Of a stretch of 64,000 bases of DNA, positions 11,276 through 21,581 are shown piece after piece. The notes under the pieces were generated by a model. It did not search any database. It saw nothing but the letters and a program-made list of their open reading frames with translations, and was not told the origin of the DNA. The translations under genes were made by a program, and so were the position numbers. Position 1 is the stretch's first letter, and each line of letters begins with the position of its first letter. Origin of the DNA: Gordionus sp. m RMFG-2023. Lineage: Eukaryota; Nematomorpha; Gordioida; Chordodea; Parachordodidae. The DNA lies in assembly GCF_954871325.1 (NCBI RefSeq), contig NC_088777.1, positions 14,175,366-14,239,365 on the forward strand, read 5' to 3'.

Positions 11276-12165
11276 CTAAAGGTTATTATTGGATATTAGT
11301 TTTAAGTCATTATGGAATTTATTTGCTAAATGAGGAATATTTAAATTATTGACATTGTATTTTTTATTCAATGGGCATGAATGTTGTTTCAAATTGGATA
11401 TGTTGATGTTTCTCAAGAGAGAGGGTTTGATGAAAAGATTTAAAGAAATAGGTCTATGATCAGATAAAAAATCAAAATCATTGAGAATAGAGAAATTATG
11501 AATATATGAGGACATTATGGTACTAGTTAGGAAAAAATCTAATTGGCTTTTATATGTTGAATTATATTTAAAAAAAGTGAAATAATTATTATTTTTTTGT
11601 TTTAAGAAGATATTAATTATTTTTAAGTTAAATTTATTACAGATGTCTATGATAAGTTTACCATTTTTGTTGGTATTTTGTTCTAATGCAGCGAAGCCAA
11701 CAATTTTGTTAATATTTTCATTACCTATCTTCATATTAAAATCACCTCCAATAATAATGAAATGATTAAGACTAATATGTTTAAGGTATTTATTAAGAGA
11801 ATAAATAAAAGACGGATAATCGGAAGGTTTGGCAGGAGCATAGATATTTATTAGATGAATTTTTTTTACCTTTGGTATTCAAAATGCTGGCTATTCTGTC
11901 ATTTAAAGGTACAAAGTTTGTTGTAAATTTTAAAATTGAATCTTTTATGATGAATAATATTCCATTGTGATTATTAGAATGGTTGGAATTAAAAATTGTA
12001 TAGCCTCTAAGTTTTTTTATTATGTTATTATTAATTAAGGATTAAGGATTCTTGAATCATTATTATATTAATATCATTTAATTTGAGATGTTTTCTTAAA
12101 ATGGAAATTTTATTAAGTCCAAGAATATTGTAAGAGTAAATTATTAGTTTTTTATTGAGTGGCAT
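11276..12165 (-). pseudogene. LINE APE-like endonuclease domain
   Basis: On the minus strand LIIYSYNILGLNKISILRKH and NDINIIMIQE form the N-terminal endonuclease blocks (the catalytic Glu lies in the QE). IIIGGDFNMKIGNENIN carries the GDFN catalytic Asp and Asn. KSQLDFFLTST with SDHRPI ends the domain with the catalytic Asp and His. An early frameshift near 12040 and another near 11868, just before INIYAPAK, break the frame; the rest is open from 11734 to 11276. The domain nicks target DNA to prime reverse transcription in LINEs. Confidence 0.8.
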
Positions 12166-12261
12166 ATTTGAAGGTAAAGAAGAATAAAAAGGAAGAAATT
12201 TTGGTAATTGAAGCAGAAGATAAAAAGCCAAAAATAAATAAAATCAACAAATAAAAAAAAT

Positions 12262-12345
12262 AAAAATAAATACGTACCGATGACATGACTTAGCGATGAC
12301 ATGACGTCACGATGACGTAGTGAGGACATCGGAAAATTATAATTA
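12262..12345 (-). promoter_or_regulatory. LINE 5'-end module with CRE site, copy 1
   Basis: This ~75-bp stretch holds a perfect CRE/ATF palindrome TGACGTCA (12302-12309) among several GATGAC/GTCATC half sites. It lies just upstream (in minus orientation) of the LINE endonuclease. It is nearly identical to 15333-15405. Its position suggests an internal LINE promoter. The CRE match is seen in the sequence; promoter activity is inferred. Confidence 0.5.
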
Positions 12346-12422
12346 TTATATTTTACTAACTTATTGTTGGTAGAATTTTGGACTTGGTAATTTTTGGAAT
12401 ATTTATTTTGCTCATTAAAAGC

Positions 12423-12645
12423 CATCTCTTTCTTTGTATGGCAATGATAGATTAACCAAAATATGTTCAGCTATTGAGAGGTTAAGTTAGAGCCTGTTTT
12501 CTAAAATAAAAACAAAATATAAATATAAAAAATAATGATGCACTGAACCTGCTTAGGAGTCAATATTAGGATCAACTCTCTAGGAATTGTGGGATTATCT
12601 CCAGATATTGGTAAAGCTAAAAGAGATGTAATCTAAAATGTAATT
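12423..12645. repeat. Dispersed ~220-bp repeat, copy 2
   Basis: This matches 8709-8935 in the same orientation, with about three quarters of bases identical. It follows directly on the 5' end of the LINE. The AT-rich stretch 12646-12945 after it holds nothing I recognise. Confidence 0.7.
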
Positions 12646-12950
12646 TTATCGTTTTTTTAAAAAATTATTAATCTTAAAAATATAAATAATTAAAAAAATA
12701 AATTTTGAATAAAAAGATAACATAAGCTATTTTTATTGTAAAAATAAAATGCTGTCCAATTTCATTTTTCGGTATTTATATAAATTTATTTTTTTAAAAA
12801 AAATAATTAAAAAAAAAAATTCTTATAAAAATTTATTATAAATTTATTTATTTTTGAAATTTTTATAAAAAATTAAATTTTTAATGCTGTTAATTTTTAT
12901 AAATTTATTAGTGCAAACGATTATAGCCTTTTATATTCATATATTTTTTA

Positions 12951-13081
12951 GTATCAGAATATAATTTTAAGGAAAGCATAAGAGTGCACAGGAAACTCTG
13001 GTATAAAAATGACTTAAAATTCAGAGATTCTGTAGAAAATAGGAAAATTTGGGAGGAAATTGGAAAAACATATAACCTGAA
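12951..13081 (+). CDS. Myb/SANT-like DNA-binding domain exon, interrupted by a hAT
   Basis: After a possible acceptor (TTTTTTAG at 12944-12951) the frame reads YNFKESIRVHRKLWYKND, KFRDSVENRKIWEEIGKTY and NLN. The spacing and the kIWeeI core resemble Myb/SANT-like or MADF-type domains of animal genes and of Harbinger-like transposons. The first of the three usual Trp residues is replaced or lies upstream. The hAT at 13082-15090 splits it: its target duplication AACCTGAA ends this piece, and 15091 resumes with codons for YDNYV before a stop. It may be a host gene or part of an older transposon. No other exon was found. Confidence 0.4.
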
Positions 13082-13158
13082 CAAACGCGTACGCAGAGGG
13101 GGGCAGGGGGACAAATCCCTTCCCCCCAAGCCAAAAAATGCAGATGCCGGATTATATT

Positions 13159-13977
13159 TTCAAAAATATTATTGTTAATATTAATTTATATTTGTTAATA
13201 TATATTCCTATCTCATATATATATTTAATTACATTTATTTATCACATTCATCTACTAAGTTTTTTTATCAATTATTTTCGATTTTAAGTTTTCCTTGGCG
13301 TAATTTACCTATTATTTTCAAATTTTGGTGGCGTATTATTTATCTAAATTTCTAGTCAAATAATAATTATCTCTGAAACTCCTTCCAGCAGGGAGAAAGA
13401 AATTGCAAGCTCAACGAGATCGAGTCTCCGCCATCAAGCATAAAAGCTTTTATGTAGTTAGAAGAACCGATTATTAATGCTATTACTGAAATATTACAAT
13501 GGCTTGAAATAAATATTTCCTTAGAAGCAAGAAAATTATTGAATTCAATACTCATTCCAAATTTTTTTCAAAAATATTATTGTTAATATTAATTTATATT
13601 TATTAATATATACTCCTATCTCATATATATATTTAATTACATTTATTTATCACATTCATCTACTAAGTTTTTTTTATCAATTAATTTTGATTTTAAGTTT
13701 TCCTTGGCGTAATTTACCTATTATTTTCAAATTTTGGTGGCGTATTATTTATCTAAATTTCTAGTCAAATAATAATTATCTCTGAAACTCCTTGTCCAAC
13801 AGGGAGAAAGAAATTGCAAGCTTGTCAATGAGATCGAGTCTCCGCCATCAAGCATAACAGCTTTTATGGAGTTAGAAGTACCGATTATTAATGCTATTAC
13901 TGAAATATCACAATGGCTTATAAGAAATATATCCTCAGAAGCAAGAAAATTATTGGATTCAATACTTGTTCCAAATT
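13159..13977 (+). repeat. ~405-bp tandem duplication inside hAT-1
   Basis: 13159-13558 and 13567-13977 are two direct copies, each starting with AAAATATTATTGTTAATATT and ending with an AATTCAATACT/ATTCAATACTT-like block. They differ at roughly 5% of positions plus small indels. Each copy carries the same piece of transposase. Confidence 0.85.
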
Positions 13978-14740
13978 TTTTTTCTTATTAGAATGTATTA
14001 TTTAATTATACAACTATTTTATGTAATACTTTTCAAAAACATGACATTGACTTGATTAAGAAGATGAAAATAGCGGAGAGCATTTTATTAGAACTCAAGG
14101 AAATTAGAGCTAATGTTGATGAAGAACATATTTTATACGTTATTGTTGAGTCAAAAGCAGAGCTATACGTGTTTAATATTTGTCCCTCTCGACTTGCAGC
14201 AAGCAAGCTCATCGTCAAAACATTAATATAGGATCAGTAGAAGAGTATTAAAAAACAAATGTCCTCTCTCTTAGATAATGACCCAAATAAATGAATGGTT
14301 TTTAATTCATCATGCAGCACTTACAAATCCGCAGATATTACTTTCACAAAAGCCTTTCCAACCTTTTCAGATGGTGATAGAAAAAAAAATATTTGTTAGA
14401 TTTTTATCATGAAGATGTTAAAGTATCTTATGATGCTTTATTAGCTGAATAACTGTGATTAAAAGATTAACTATGGTTGATATGATACAGTCCCAAAAAT
14501 GCTATGGATGCTTTGCATTATTTCAAACACAGGCCTACGTTTTTTAAAATTTTTTTAGGTCCGGCCCGGGTATGTTTAAAAAAATTAAAATACGGTCGCA
14601 AGTCTCTGAAAAACATACCTATGAAGTACAACTTCTGAGAGTAGATTGAATGATTTGGATCTTTTGAATATTCATAGGCATTTAACGCCAAGCAAGGATG
14701 ATAATTGAAAAATTAGTTCAAAACATACAAAATACAATTA
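13400..14740 (+). pseudogene. hAT transposase (ZMYM1/DUF4371-like), C-terminal half, decayed
   Basis: Several + strand frames carry blocks of the ZMYM1-like hAT transposase in the correct order: ELKEIRANVDEEH and ESKAELYVFNICPSRLA (about 14085-14215), FYHEDVKVSYDALLAE and VPKNAMDALHYFKHRP in mixed frames (about 14400-14535), and LNDLDLLNIHRHLTPSKDD with indels (about 14645-14705), which is the hAT dimerisation region. Upstream, SPPSSIKAFM and ISSEARKLLDSILVP occur in each copy of the tandem duplication. Numerous stops and frameshifts make it inactive. The N-terminal zinc finger is absent. Confidence 0.75.
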
Positions 14741-15098
14741 TTCCTAAGAAACTTTTTGTGTATTAATTTATATTTCTAACATTTAAATTTTTTATACTTT
14801 ATATATAAACTTTAAAGGATCAAAAAATTCAAATTACAATTTTGAGTCATTTAAGTGATTCATATCGTGGCTATATCCACTTTATATTTTATAATTCACA
14901 TTTATTTTATAGTTTTTCAATGCCGGTTTATATATATAATTTTTTTGTAATTCAAATTAATTTAAAATTGTGCATTAGAAAAGTTATTAGTCCTAATAAA
15001 TTTATGCTTAATATTTTTAAATAACAATGATATTTCTTAAAAAAATTTATTATCCCCCCCCCCCAGACCAAATTCCTGCGTACGCGCCTGAACCTGAA

Positions 15099-15330
15099 TT
15101 ATGATAACTATGTTTAGTCCTATCTTTAAATATTATATAATAAATAACTAATAATTGAATCATATCAAGCATTTAAAATATTTTAATTTTTTTAAAACTT
15201 AAGTGTGTCCAAAGTGCTTTGTTATTAATTTGCGAAAATTTTAAAATTTTAAGGATTTTTTAAAAACATTTTGGACGCAGCCTTAAAAAAAATTATCTAT
15301 ACTTTTTTTTCCAGTTTTTAAAAAAATAAA
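15099..15330. other. AT-rich stretch, nothing recognised
   Basis: This is sequence between the hAT and the second CRE module. I see no gene or repeat. Confidence 0.4.
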
Positions 15331-15332
15331 TA

Positions 15333-15405
15333 TATACGTACCGATGACATGACATAGCGATGACATGACGTCACGATGACGTAGTGAGGACATCGGAAAA
15401 TTATA
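15333..15405 (-). promoter_or_regulatory. LINE 5'-end module with CRE site, copy 2
   Basis: This stretch is almost identical to 12262-12345 and includes the palindrome TGACGTCA at 15366-15373, but no endonuclease gene follows it on the minus strand. It is either the stub of a deleted LINE or an independent copy of the promoter module. Confidence 0.5.
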
Positions 15406-15501
15406 ATATAGATATTAACGAAATCGCTTGGTCAAATCCCATCTCCTATATATTATTCCCCAAGGACGGAACCATCCAAGTTGGTTTAAAGAAAAAAAAA
15501 C

Positions 15502-15575
15502 ATGATCTTTGATGAGATTCGAACCCAGAAACACCGAATTGGCAAGTGACGTTCTTGTTGACCACATAGACGCAG
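15502..15575 (-). ncRNA. tRNA-like sequence (probable SINE head or tRNA pseudogene)
   Basis: On the minus strand this 74-bp stretch has a good B box (GGGTTCGAATC) and an A-box-like TATGTGGTCAACAAG at the right spacing, with a T-arm in which four of five pairs form. The anticodon arm forms poorly and the acceptor ends do not pair, so it is not a functional tRNA. A tRNA-derived SINE head is the likeliest reading. Confidence 0.4.
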
Positions 15576-15682
15576 ATTTCTCAATTTATATTATAAATTT
15601 TGGCAGTATCTATATAAATGAAAAACAAAATTTAAATAAAATATATATCTATCATTAATTTTTATTTATACTTAGTGCCGTG

Positions 15683-15829
15683 TATACTAATTAGTCTTAA
15701 ATAAGCATACACAAATATATGAATGGCTTTATTGACTGGCAATCACCTGATATATATATTAATATGATTGATTTGTATGTATGACATTTATAACATTGAT
15801 AATATATAATATAAATCTCATTTATAACA
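15683..15829 (-). repeat. Gypsy-2 LTR (3' side)
   Basis: This 147-bp LTR begins TATACTAATTAG and ends TTTATAACA. It is unusually short for a Gypsy LTR and pairs with 20073-20219. Confidence 0.9.
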
Positions 15830-15839
15830 TATCCCCACA

Positions 15840-17060
15840 CATTTGATCTTACAATTCCTCAATCAGCCGATTTGTAGGTTTCCTGGCTCTTTGTGATTTC
15901 CGCGTTTCTAGTTTTCCGTTATCTTCCACATTTTCTAAAATCTCAACTATATCCGACTCTTTATTTTTTATATTTTCCTCTTCTCTCTCTGACTCCATAT
16001 TTTCTCCATTTTCTTTCCCTGGCCCAGACTTCTCCATTTCTTTAGCTACCTCCCTTTTTCGAAGTTGATCCGCATGCTTTCGTACCATTCTATCCTTGCT
16101 TACTACCAAATAAGAATATCTGCCAGTTCTTTTTAACTCCTTCTCTCCAACCTGAATTTATTTATGCACTCATACAGGTTGTGCAATCTCAAATTCTCTC
16201 ATATGACTGTTCATCATGCGCTACTTTTTGTCGTATATTCGATCGTTCCATTTCATAACTAACATTAGGACGTAACCAATTCAATCCCGTTTTTAAATTT
16301 CGCCCCAATAATAACTTAGCCGATGAACGTCCAGTTGATTGATGCTCACCCATTCTATATGCTAGTAAAACTTCTCCCATGGCTTCCTCGGGCTCCCTGA
16401 TGTCTTTCCTAGTTGCAAAATATCGACTCTTGAGGGTTCGTATCGTTCTTTCCGCTAAACCGTTCGTTTTTGGATGGTACGGTGTTGTATGTATCAATTT
16501 AATATTTTTCTCGAAACAAAATTTTCGAAATTCTCCAGAAATAAATTGAGGTCCATTATCTGATACGATTTGTCTAGGTGTTCCAAACCGTGCGAACCAT
16601 TTCCTTAAAACCCTGATCATTGTCTTGGACGTGGTCTCTCTCATTAACTCAACCTCAACCCATTTAGTATGTGCATCAACTCCAACTAACCATGAATACG
16701 AATCAATAGGCCCCGCGAAATCCAAATGAATTCGTTCCCATGGTATATTAGATATGTTCCACGAATATAAAGGAACCTCCATAATATTCGACCGATTACT
16801 TTGACAAGGCATACATTGACGAACATATTGTTCAATATCTTTATCGCAATTCGGCCACCAGCAATACATTCTAAAAATTGATTTCATAGCATTTATTCCT
16901 GGATGCCCTCTGTGTATAATCGTTAAAATTGATTTCCTCAAAATGGTTGGAATTACCAACTTCCCATTCCATTCAATAACATCATGATCTACTGACAATT
17001 CCTCTTTACGATTATAAAAACATACTAACTCTGTATTTTTTTTCGCCACAAAATCCACTC
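15840..17060 (-). pseudogene. Gypsy-2 integrase region and C-terminal tail
   Basis: Between about 16190 and 17060 the minus strand gives a zinc-binding start (HRGHPGINAMKS ... CMPCQSN, an HHCC-type finger) and an integrase core: WERIHLDFAGP with the first Asp, DNGPQFIS with the second, and HPKTNGLAERTIRTLK with the Glu. This is the DDE triad that joins retroelement DNA to the genome. A charged tail rich in Lys and Glu (about 15850-16110) follows. It is fossil material. Confidence 0.85.
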
Positions 17061-17164
17061 ATCCATGCTCAATGTTTTTAACTACTTTTTTAAACAAGCT
17101 ATCATTCCTTGTTTCCTTTTGGAGTTCAACTTTACTAATATTTATATCGTGCAAATTTATAGCT

Positions 17165-18660
17165 CTAATTTTTAACGCGTTTTTTTTGATCATTATTTGA
17201 TTTTATGCCATCTATTGGCAGTCTAGATAATGTATCAGCTACTTTATTATCTTTTCCAGGAACATATTCAATATCAAAATCATATGCGGACATTTTCCAA
17301 GCCCAGCGCGTTAATCGACTATTGGATATTTTTGGTAGTTCCCGTTTATCACCAAATAATTTTTCCAAAGGTTTGTGATCTGTTCGTAATAAAAATTTTC
17401 GACCAAAAAAGAATGTATGATTTTCCATACCAAACAAAAGTGCTCGTGCCTCTTTTTCTATTGGTGCATAATTTTTCTCTGACTCTAGAAGTGTTCGCGA
17501 GGCAAATGCGATTGGTCTGCTAATATCTTTTTTCACTAAATGACATAACACAGCTCCAAAACCAGTGTTGGAAGCGTCACATTCCAATATAATTGGCAAG
17601 TTTGGCGAATATGGAATTAGCGTTTTATTTGTTGACAAAAGCTGTTTTATTTTATTAAATACCTCTTGTTCCTTGTCCGACCAACCCCAGCAAGATTTAA
17701 TGCTTTTTAATTTATGCAGAGGAACGGCAATTTCATGTAGATGTGGCAAAAATCTCTCGTGATAATTCACAAGCCCTAAAAAAGATCGTAATTGGTGTAT
17801 ATTATTAGGAGTTGGTATCCTTCGAATAGCATCTATTTTTTCTTTCGCTGGATGTATTCCATATTTGTCTATTACGAAACCCAAAAAGAAACTGATTCAT
17901 TTAAAAAACGTATTTTGGCCCATTTTGCCTTCATACCCACCTGTTTTAGTAGTACTTTTTTTACGTTATTCAAATGTTCTACATCATTTTTCCCCGTTAT
18001 GATAATATCGTCAAGATATACTCCGGTCATTTGGCAGTCTTGTAATAAATTGTCCATATATCTTTGAAATATGGTCGGCGCACTAGAAAGACCGAAAGGC
18101 ATACATTGATATTGGAAATAACCAATGTGGGTCGATATGGTTAAGTATTCTTTTGAACTTTCTTTTATTGGTAATTGTAAATATGCATCCTTCAAATCTA
18201 TTACCGTAAATTTCAATCCATCTTTTAATTTGGTTAAAAGGTCATCCACCGTTGGTATAATATGATAATCGTACAAAATATATGGGTTTAATGTCACCTT
18301 AAAATCCGCACAAATCCTGATTTCTCCATTTGTTTTTCATACGTTTACCGTTGGAGTGGCCCATGTCAACCGTTTTTATGTTGGATCAATCGCCTTCAAT
18401 ATTCCTGATTTAACCAATCTATCGAGTTCCATTTCAATTGGTTTTCGTAATGGAAAAGGTACTCTACGAGCTGGCCATGATTTCGGCCTTGCTGCCTCAC
18501 TCAAATGTATGCTTACTTCTATATCATTCACCCGTCCAGGCTTGTCATCAAAAACACTAAAAAATTCTGTTGTCATGCCAACAATTTGTTTATTGGTTGT
18601 CATAACCTCTTTATTTGTGATACTATGTATAGTCACTTGTCGTGGAATAAACATATTAAA
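17165..18660 (-). pseudogene. Gypsy-2 reverse transcriptase and RNase H region
   Basis: RT blocks on the minus strand are WPARRVPFPL, FTVIDLKDAYLQLP, QCMPFGLSSAP and TGVYLDDIIITG (the YxDD active site). SFLGLVNYHERFLP marks the connection. RNase H follows with LECDASNTGFGAVL, IAFASRTL, LLRTDHKPL and VADTLSRLP. All are diagnostic of Ty3/Gypsy pol. The region is part of a broken element. Confidence 0.88.
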
Positions 18661-18879
18661 TGCCAGTATTCATGGTAGTCCAAATAATGGAATGTCATTT
18701 GAACGGGGCACCACAATGTAGTGATACAATTTGTTTATTGGTTGTCATAACCTCTTTATTTGTGATACTATGTATAGTCACTTGTCGTGGAATAAACATA
18801 TTAAATGCCAGTATCCATGGTAGTCCAAATAATGGAATGTCATTTGAACGGGGCACCACAATCGGTAGTGATCTGCTTG

Positions 18880-20050
18880 TCTTTCCAAGACGAACCCTCA
18901 CCATTGTTTCACCAAGCACATCTAGCGGTTGGTTACCATATACTGATAAAGGTTTGGTTGGTCCAAGTTTGAGTCGGTCAATTTCATCCCAATATTGTTT
19001 CCCAATCACCGATACCTGTGCCCCCGTATCATAGTCAAATTCTATAGGTACTCCATTTATCCAAACAAATATCTTTGCACTACCAATTTGGGAAATATTA
19101 TTAATTGAATCTGATGAATCATTGTAATCTATATGCATAGCATGTAACTTCTGTCCCTTACAATATTTAGCATAATGCCCTACCTTTTGGCAATTATAAC
19201 ATTTCACCCTTGATGCAAAACATTGAAAAGGGGGATGAGTTCTTCCACATTTTGAGAATTTATTAAACTTATACATATCATTATTGTTAAATTTATTGTT
19301 ATCTCTAAACTTAAAATTATTATTATTGTTATTGTAATAACTAAAATTACCCTTTTCTTTGTTATTATTATTATATGAGTACTTTTGATTCGAAAAATTT
19401 TCTTGATTATTCTCTATCTGCTCCTTAGGTTTATTGACTTTTTTTACCATCATATTTGTCACTTCATCCTCAGCCCTTTCCATTGCCAAAGCCATATTTA
19501 AAACCTGTTGAAAACTCACCCTTTCTCCCAAGTCATTTATTCCATCTGGAAATCTAGTGCGAATATCTTTCTCCAATGCACCCATTTTGATTCCAGCCAC
19601 CATCTGATCCCTCAATCTCCCATCTAGGTCAGATTTAAATTTACATTCTTGAGCCAATTTTTTAAGTCGAGCTGCAAACTCCGCAACTGATTTACCAACT
19701 CCTCTTTCTATCCGAATAAATTTAATTCTCGAGCTAAATAATGTTGAAATAGGCTTAAAAACTTTCTTACCCACTTCAATAATCTCTTCATAATTAAGAT
19801 CTTTCAATATTTTTATATAAACAAAGGACCTCATCTCTGCTAAATTACTAATACCCATATACGCAAATAATATTTTTTTTTGGTTTCATTATTTACTAAT
19901 ATACCTCTTATCTCCAACATATCATCAATATATTCAATGTAATCAGCAAAGTTGTTTTGATTGTCGAAGTTATCAAATTTGATCATAATGTTATCATTTT
20001 TTTCTTCTTTATTCATAATTACTTTATTTTTGTCTTCTTTGTTCATAATA
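18880..20050 (-). pseudogene. Gypsy-2 gag and protease region
   Basis: An acidic, Lys/Asn-rich N-terminus leads to a retrotrans-gag-like helical region (AEFAARLKKLAQECKF), an Asn-rich linker and a zinc knuckle VKCYNCQKVGHYAKYC (CX2CX4HX4C) near 19160-19210. The protease motif is FDYDTGAQVSVIG near 18995-19035. Gag packages element RNA and the protease matures it. Fossil. Confidence 0.85.
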
Positions 20051-20072
20051 AGATCATCGACAACGTCGCCAA

Positions 20073-20219
20073 TATACTAATTAATCTTAAATAAGCATAC
20101 ACAAATATATGGATGGCTTTATTGACTGGCAATCACCTGATATATATATTAATATGATTGATTTGTATGTATGACATTTATAACATTGATAATATATAAT
20201 ATATATCTCATTTATAACA
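20073..20219 (-). repeat. Gypsy-2 LTR (5' side)
   Basis: This is the partner of 15683-15829 with about three differences. CCGTG follows it. Confidence 0.9.
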
Positions 20220-20224
20220 CCGTG

Positions 20225-20330
20225 CATTTATCCAAGGGGGCTCAAATAAAAAAGGGGCTTCGCCCCCCCCCTTATGTTTCAATTTTACAAGTCTTGGCCT
20301 GCTTTTGCCCTTCCGCCGCGTCTTCTTTAA
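20225..20330. other. GC-richer hairpin stretch
   Basis: This contains a strong hairpin, AAGGGGCTTCGCCCC, followed by a run of C, and a locally GC-rich patch (CTTCCGCCGCGTC) in otherwise AT-rich DNA. Before the Gypsy insertion it joined 15660-15682. It looks like the end of some dispersed element, but no partner was found. Confidence 0.4.
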
Positions 20331-20719
20331 ATATATTATAATTTTAAATTGAAACCTGCAAACTCTGAACTAGTATCCAAAATTTCAAATTTTGTTACTT
20401 ATTATATATATTATGCATACATACTAATACTACCATATAAATATGTAAATACAATACAAGCCTTTTGGTAAACTAAGGTTAATATTTCTAAATACAAACT
20501 ATTTATTACATTATTAAATATTTGCGAATGCAGAATATATAATAGTTTATAATATAAAAGAGCATTAAATATTTACGATTTCGAATATAAAATATATAAA
20601 AATTTTGCAAGTAAAGAATTACAGAAGATTATCCTTTTTTTCCTATAATGCTTTATTACAGTTTTAAAATATATTTGATTGAGGGTATAAAAATAATTTG
20701 TAACTAAAGAATTACTAAA

Positions 20720-21090
20720 GTAATAACTTTCTTTATTAACATTTACAGAGAAAATAAAGGTGATGTTTAATACATAATGAATATTATTAGACTAAGCAAG
20801 TTAGAAGATATACCTTTTGATGAGAATATAATTAAATATTCTTGCTCTTTATTAACATTTGCAGTTTATTACTTAATGAATATCCTTAATATTTTATATA
20901 GACTAATCAATATAAAAGAAAATCTCTATACTAATAAGAATATAGTTTAAAATTTTGTCATTTCCAGAGAAGTAAGGATTTATTGTTTTTTTTAATACTT
21001 CATGAATATCTTTAAGATTTTTCAAATATATTTAGACTTATCAAGTTAGAATGAATATTTTTTATAAGAATTAATTTAATATTTTATATT
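20720..21090. repeat. Degenerate ~150-200-bp tandem repeat
   Basis: Phrases such as TTTATTAACATTTRCAG, TAATGAATATYMTTA and AGACTWATCAAG recur about three times. They have drifted far. 20331-20719 before it is plain AT-rich DNA with no recognised feature. Confidence 0.45.
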
Positions 21091-21179
21091 TATATATTCA
21101 ATAACAAAAATCAAAGTGGGAAAGATATATTATGATTTGAAATTTATTATAAAATTTAATATATTTTTTATATAAGAAT

Positions 21180-21553
21180 ATGGTAATATATTGTAGTGCA
21201 TATGGCTGTAACCAAAAATATTGTTCAGGAAGCAAAATTTCCTTTCATAAGTATGATATCTCAAATTAAATAATAATTTCTAATTTTTGTAACTTATTTT
21301 TTCTTGTAAAAATTATTAAACCAGATTTCCTATGAAAAATAAAATTTTATTACAAAAGTAGATTCATCCTTTGAAGAGAGATAATTTCAATGTAACAAAA
21401 TATAGTAAATTATGTTCGAAACATTTTACACCAGATTCATTTATTCCTATCATTGGTTTAACTTCAACTCCTTCATTATCGAATATACCATTATTTGGAT
21501 TAGGTTTGACGTGCCATCCTCATCAAATTCCATACCCAAAAATTTATACATAG
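21180..21553 (+). pseudogene. THAP zinc-finger gene fragment (spliced, with a stop at the conserved Trp)
   Basis: Exon 1 (21180-21250) starts ATG and reads MVIYCSAYGCNQKYC then SKISFHK. A 74-bp intron (21251-21324, GTATGA...AAACCAG) follows. Exon 2 (21325-21553) gives FPMKNKILLQK, a TAG at 21359-21361, then IHPLKRDNFNVTKYSKLCSK and HFTPDSF. Splice phase is kept (AA|A gives Lys). This is a complete C2CH THAP domain (Cys, Cys ... Cys, His), a DNA-binding fold of animal regulators and P-element-like transposases. The stop sits exactly where the invariant Trp is expected (TGG to TAG). The sequence ends 36 residues after the domain. It could be a THAP transposase relic or a host pseudogene. Confidence 0.75.
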
Positions 21554-21581
21554 GCTATTCAAATTTTTAGGGGGCTCAAGC

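Larger units (their letters stand above)
10200..12420 (-). mobile_element. APE-type LINE (non-LTR retrotransposon), internally deleted
   Basis: On the minus strand a 5' region (about 12420-12245) precedes an APE endonuclease, an RT start and a post-RT region, so the order is that of a LINE ORF2. The catalytic core of the reverse transcriptase (the FADD region) is missing: sequence passes from the early RT block near 10680 almost directly to the C-terminal region near 10560. Several frameshifts are also present. The 5' end is retained, which is unusual for a dead LINE because most copies are 5'-truncated. The family cannot be fixed from the window. Confidence 0.8.
13082..15090 (+). mobile_element. 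hAT transposon (ZMYM1-like), hAT-1
   Basis: The terminal inverted repeats are CAAACGCGTACGCAG (left) and, reverse-complemented, CAGGCGCGTACGCAG (right), each followed by runs of G. A perfect 8-bp target duplication AACCTGAA flanks the element (13074-13081 and 15091-15098), as expected for hAT. Inside is a decayed transposase on the + strand and a 400-bp tandem duplication. The element is 2,009 bp. The perfect duplication contrasts with a badly decayed transposase, so it probably moved as a non-autonomous copy. Confidence 0.9.
15683..20219 (-). mobile_element. Gypsy-type LTR retrotransposon fossil, young
   Basis: LTRs of 147 bp at 15683-15829 and 20073-20219 differ at about three positions (~2%). 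The 5-bp duplication CCGTG flanks the element (15678-15682, 20220-20224). On the minus strand the parts run gag with a zinc knuckle, aspartic protease, reverse transcriptase, RNase H and integrase, the Gypsy order. A G-rich purine stretch (TGTGGGGATA) abuts the left LTR, and TTGGCGACGTTG next to the right LTR may be the primer site. The length (4.5 kb) and part order look nearly whole, but it is broken, with roughly half a dozen breaks. The LTR similarity suggests recent insertion. Confidence 0.92.

Noticed and set aside
12264-12425. Minus-strand hydrophobic frame just upstream of the LINE endonuclease, as a possible LINE ORF1
   Set aside because: No RRM, zinc knuckle or coiled-coil pattern; it overlaps the repeated CRE module and reads as poly-Phe/Leu.
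17230-18067. Plus-strand open frames opposite the Gypsy-2 pol region
   Set aside because: They are antisense shadows of the RT/RNase H region, with no similarity of their own.
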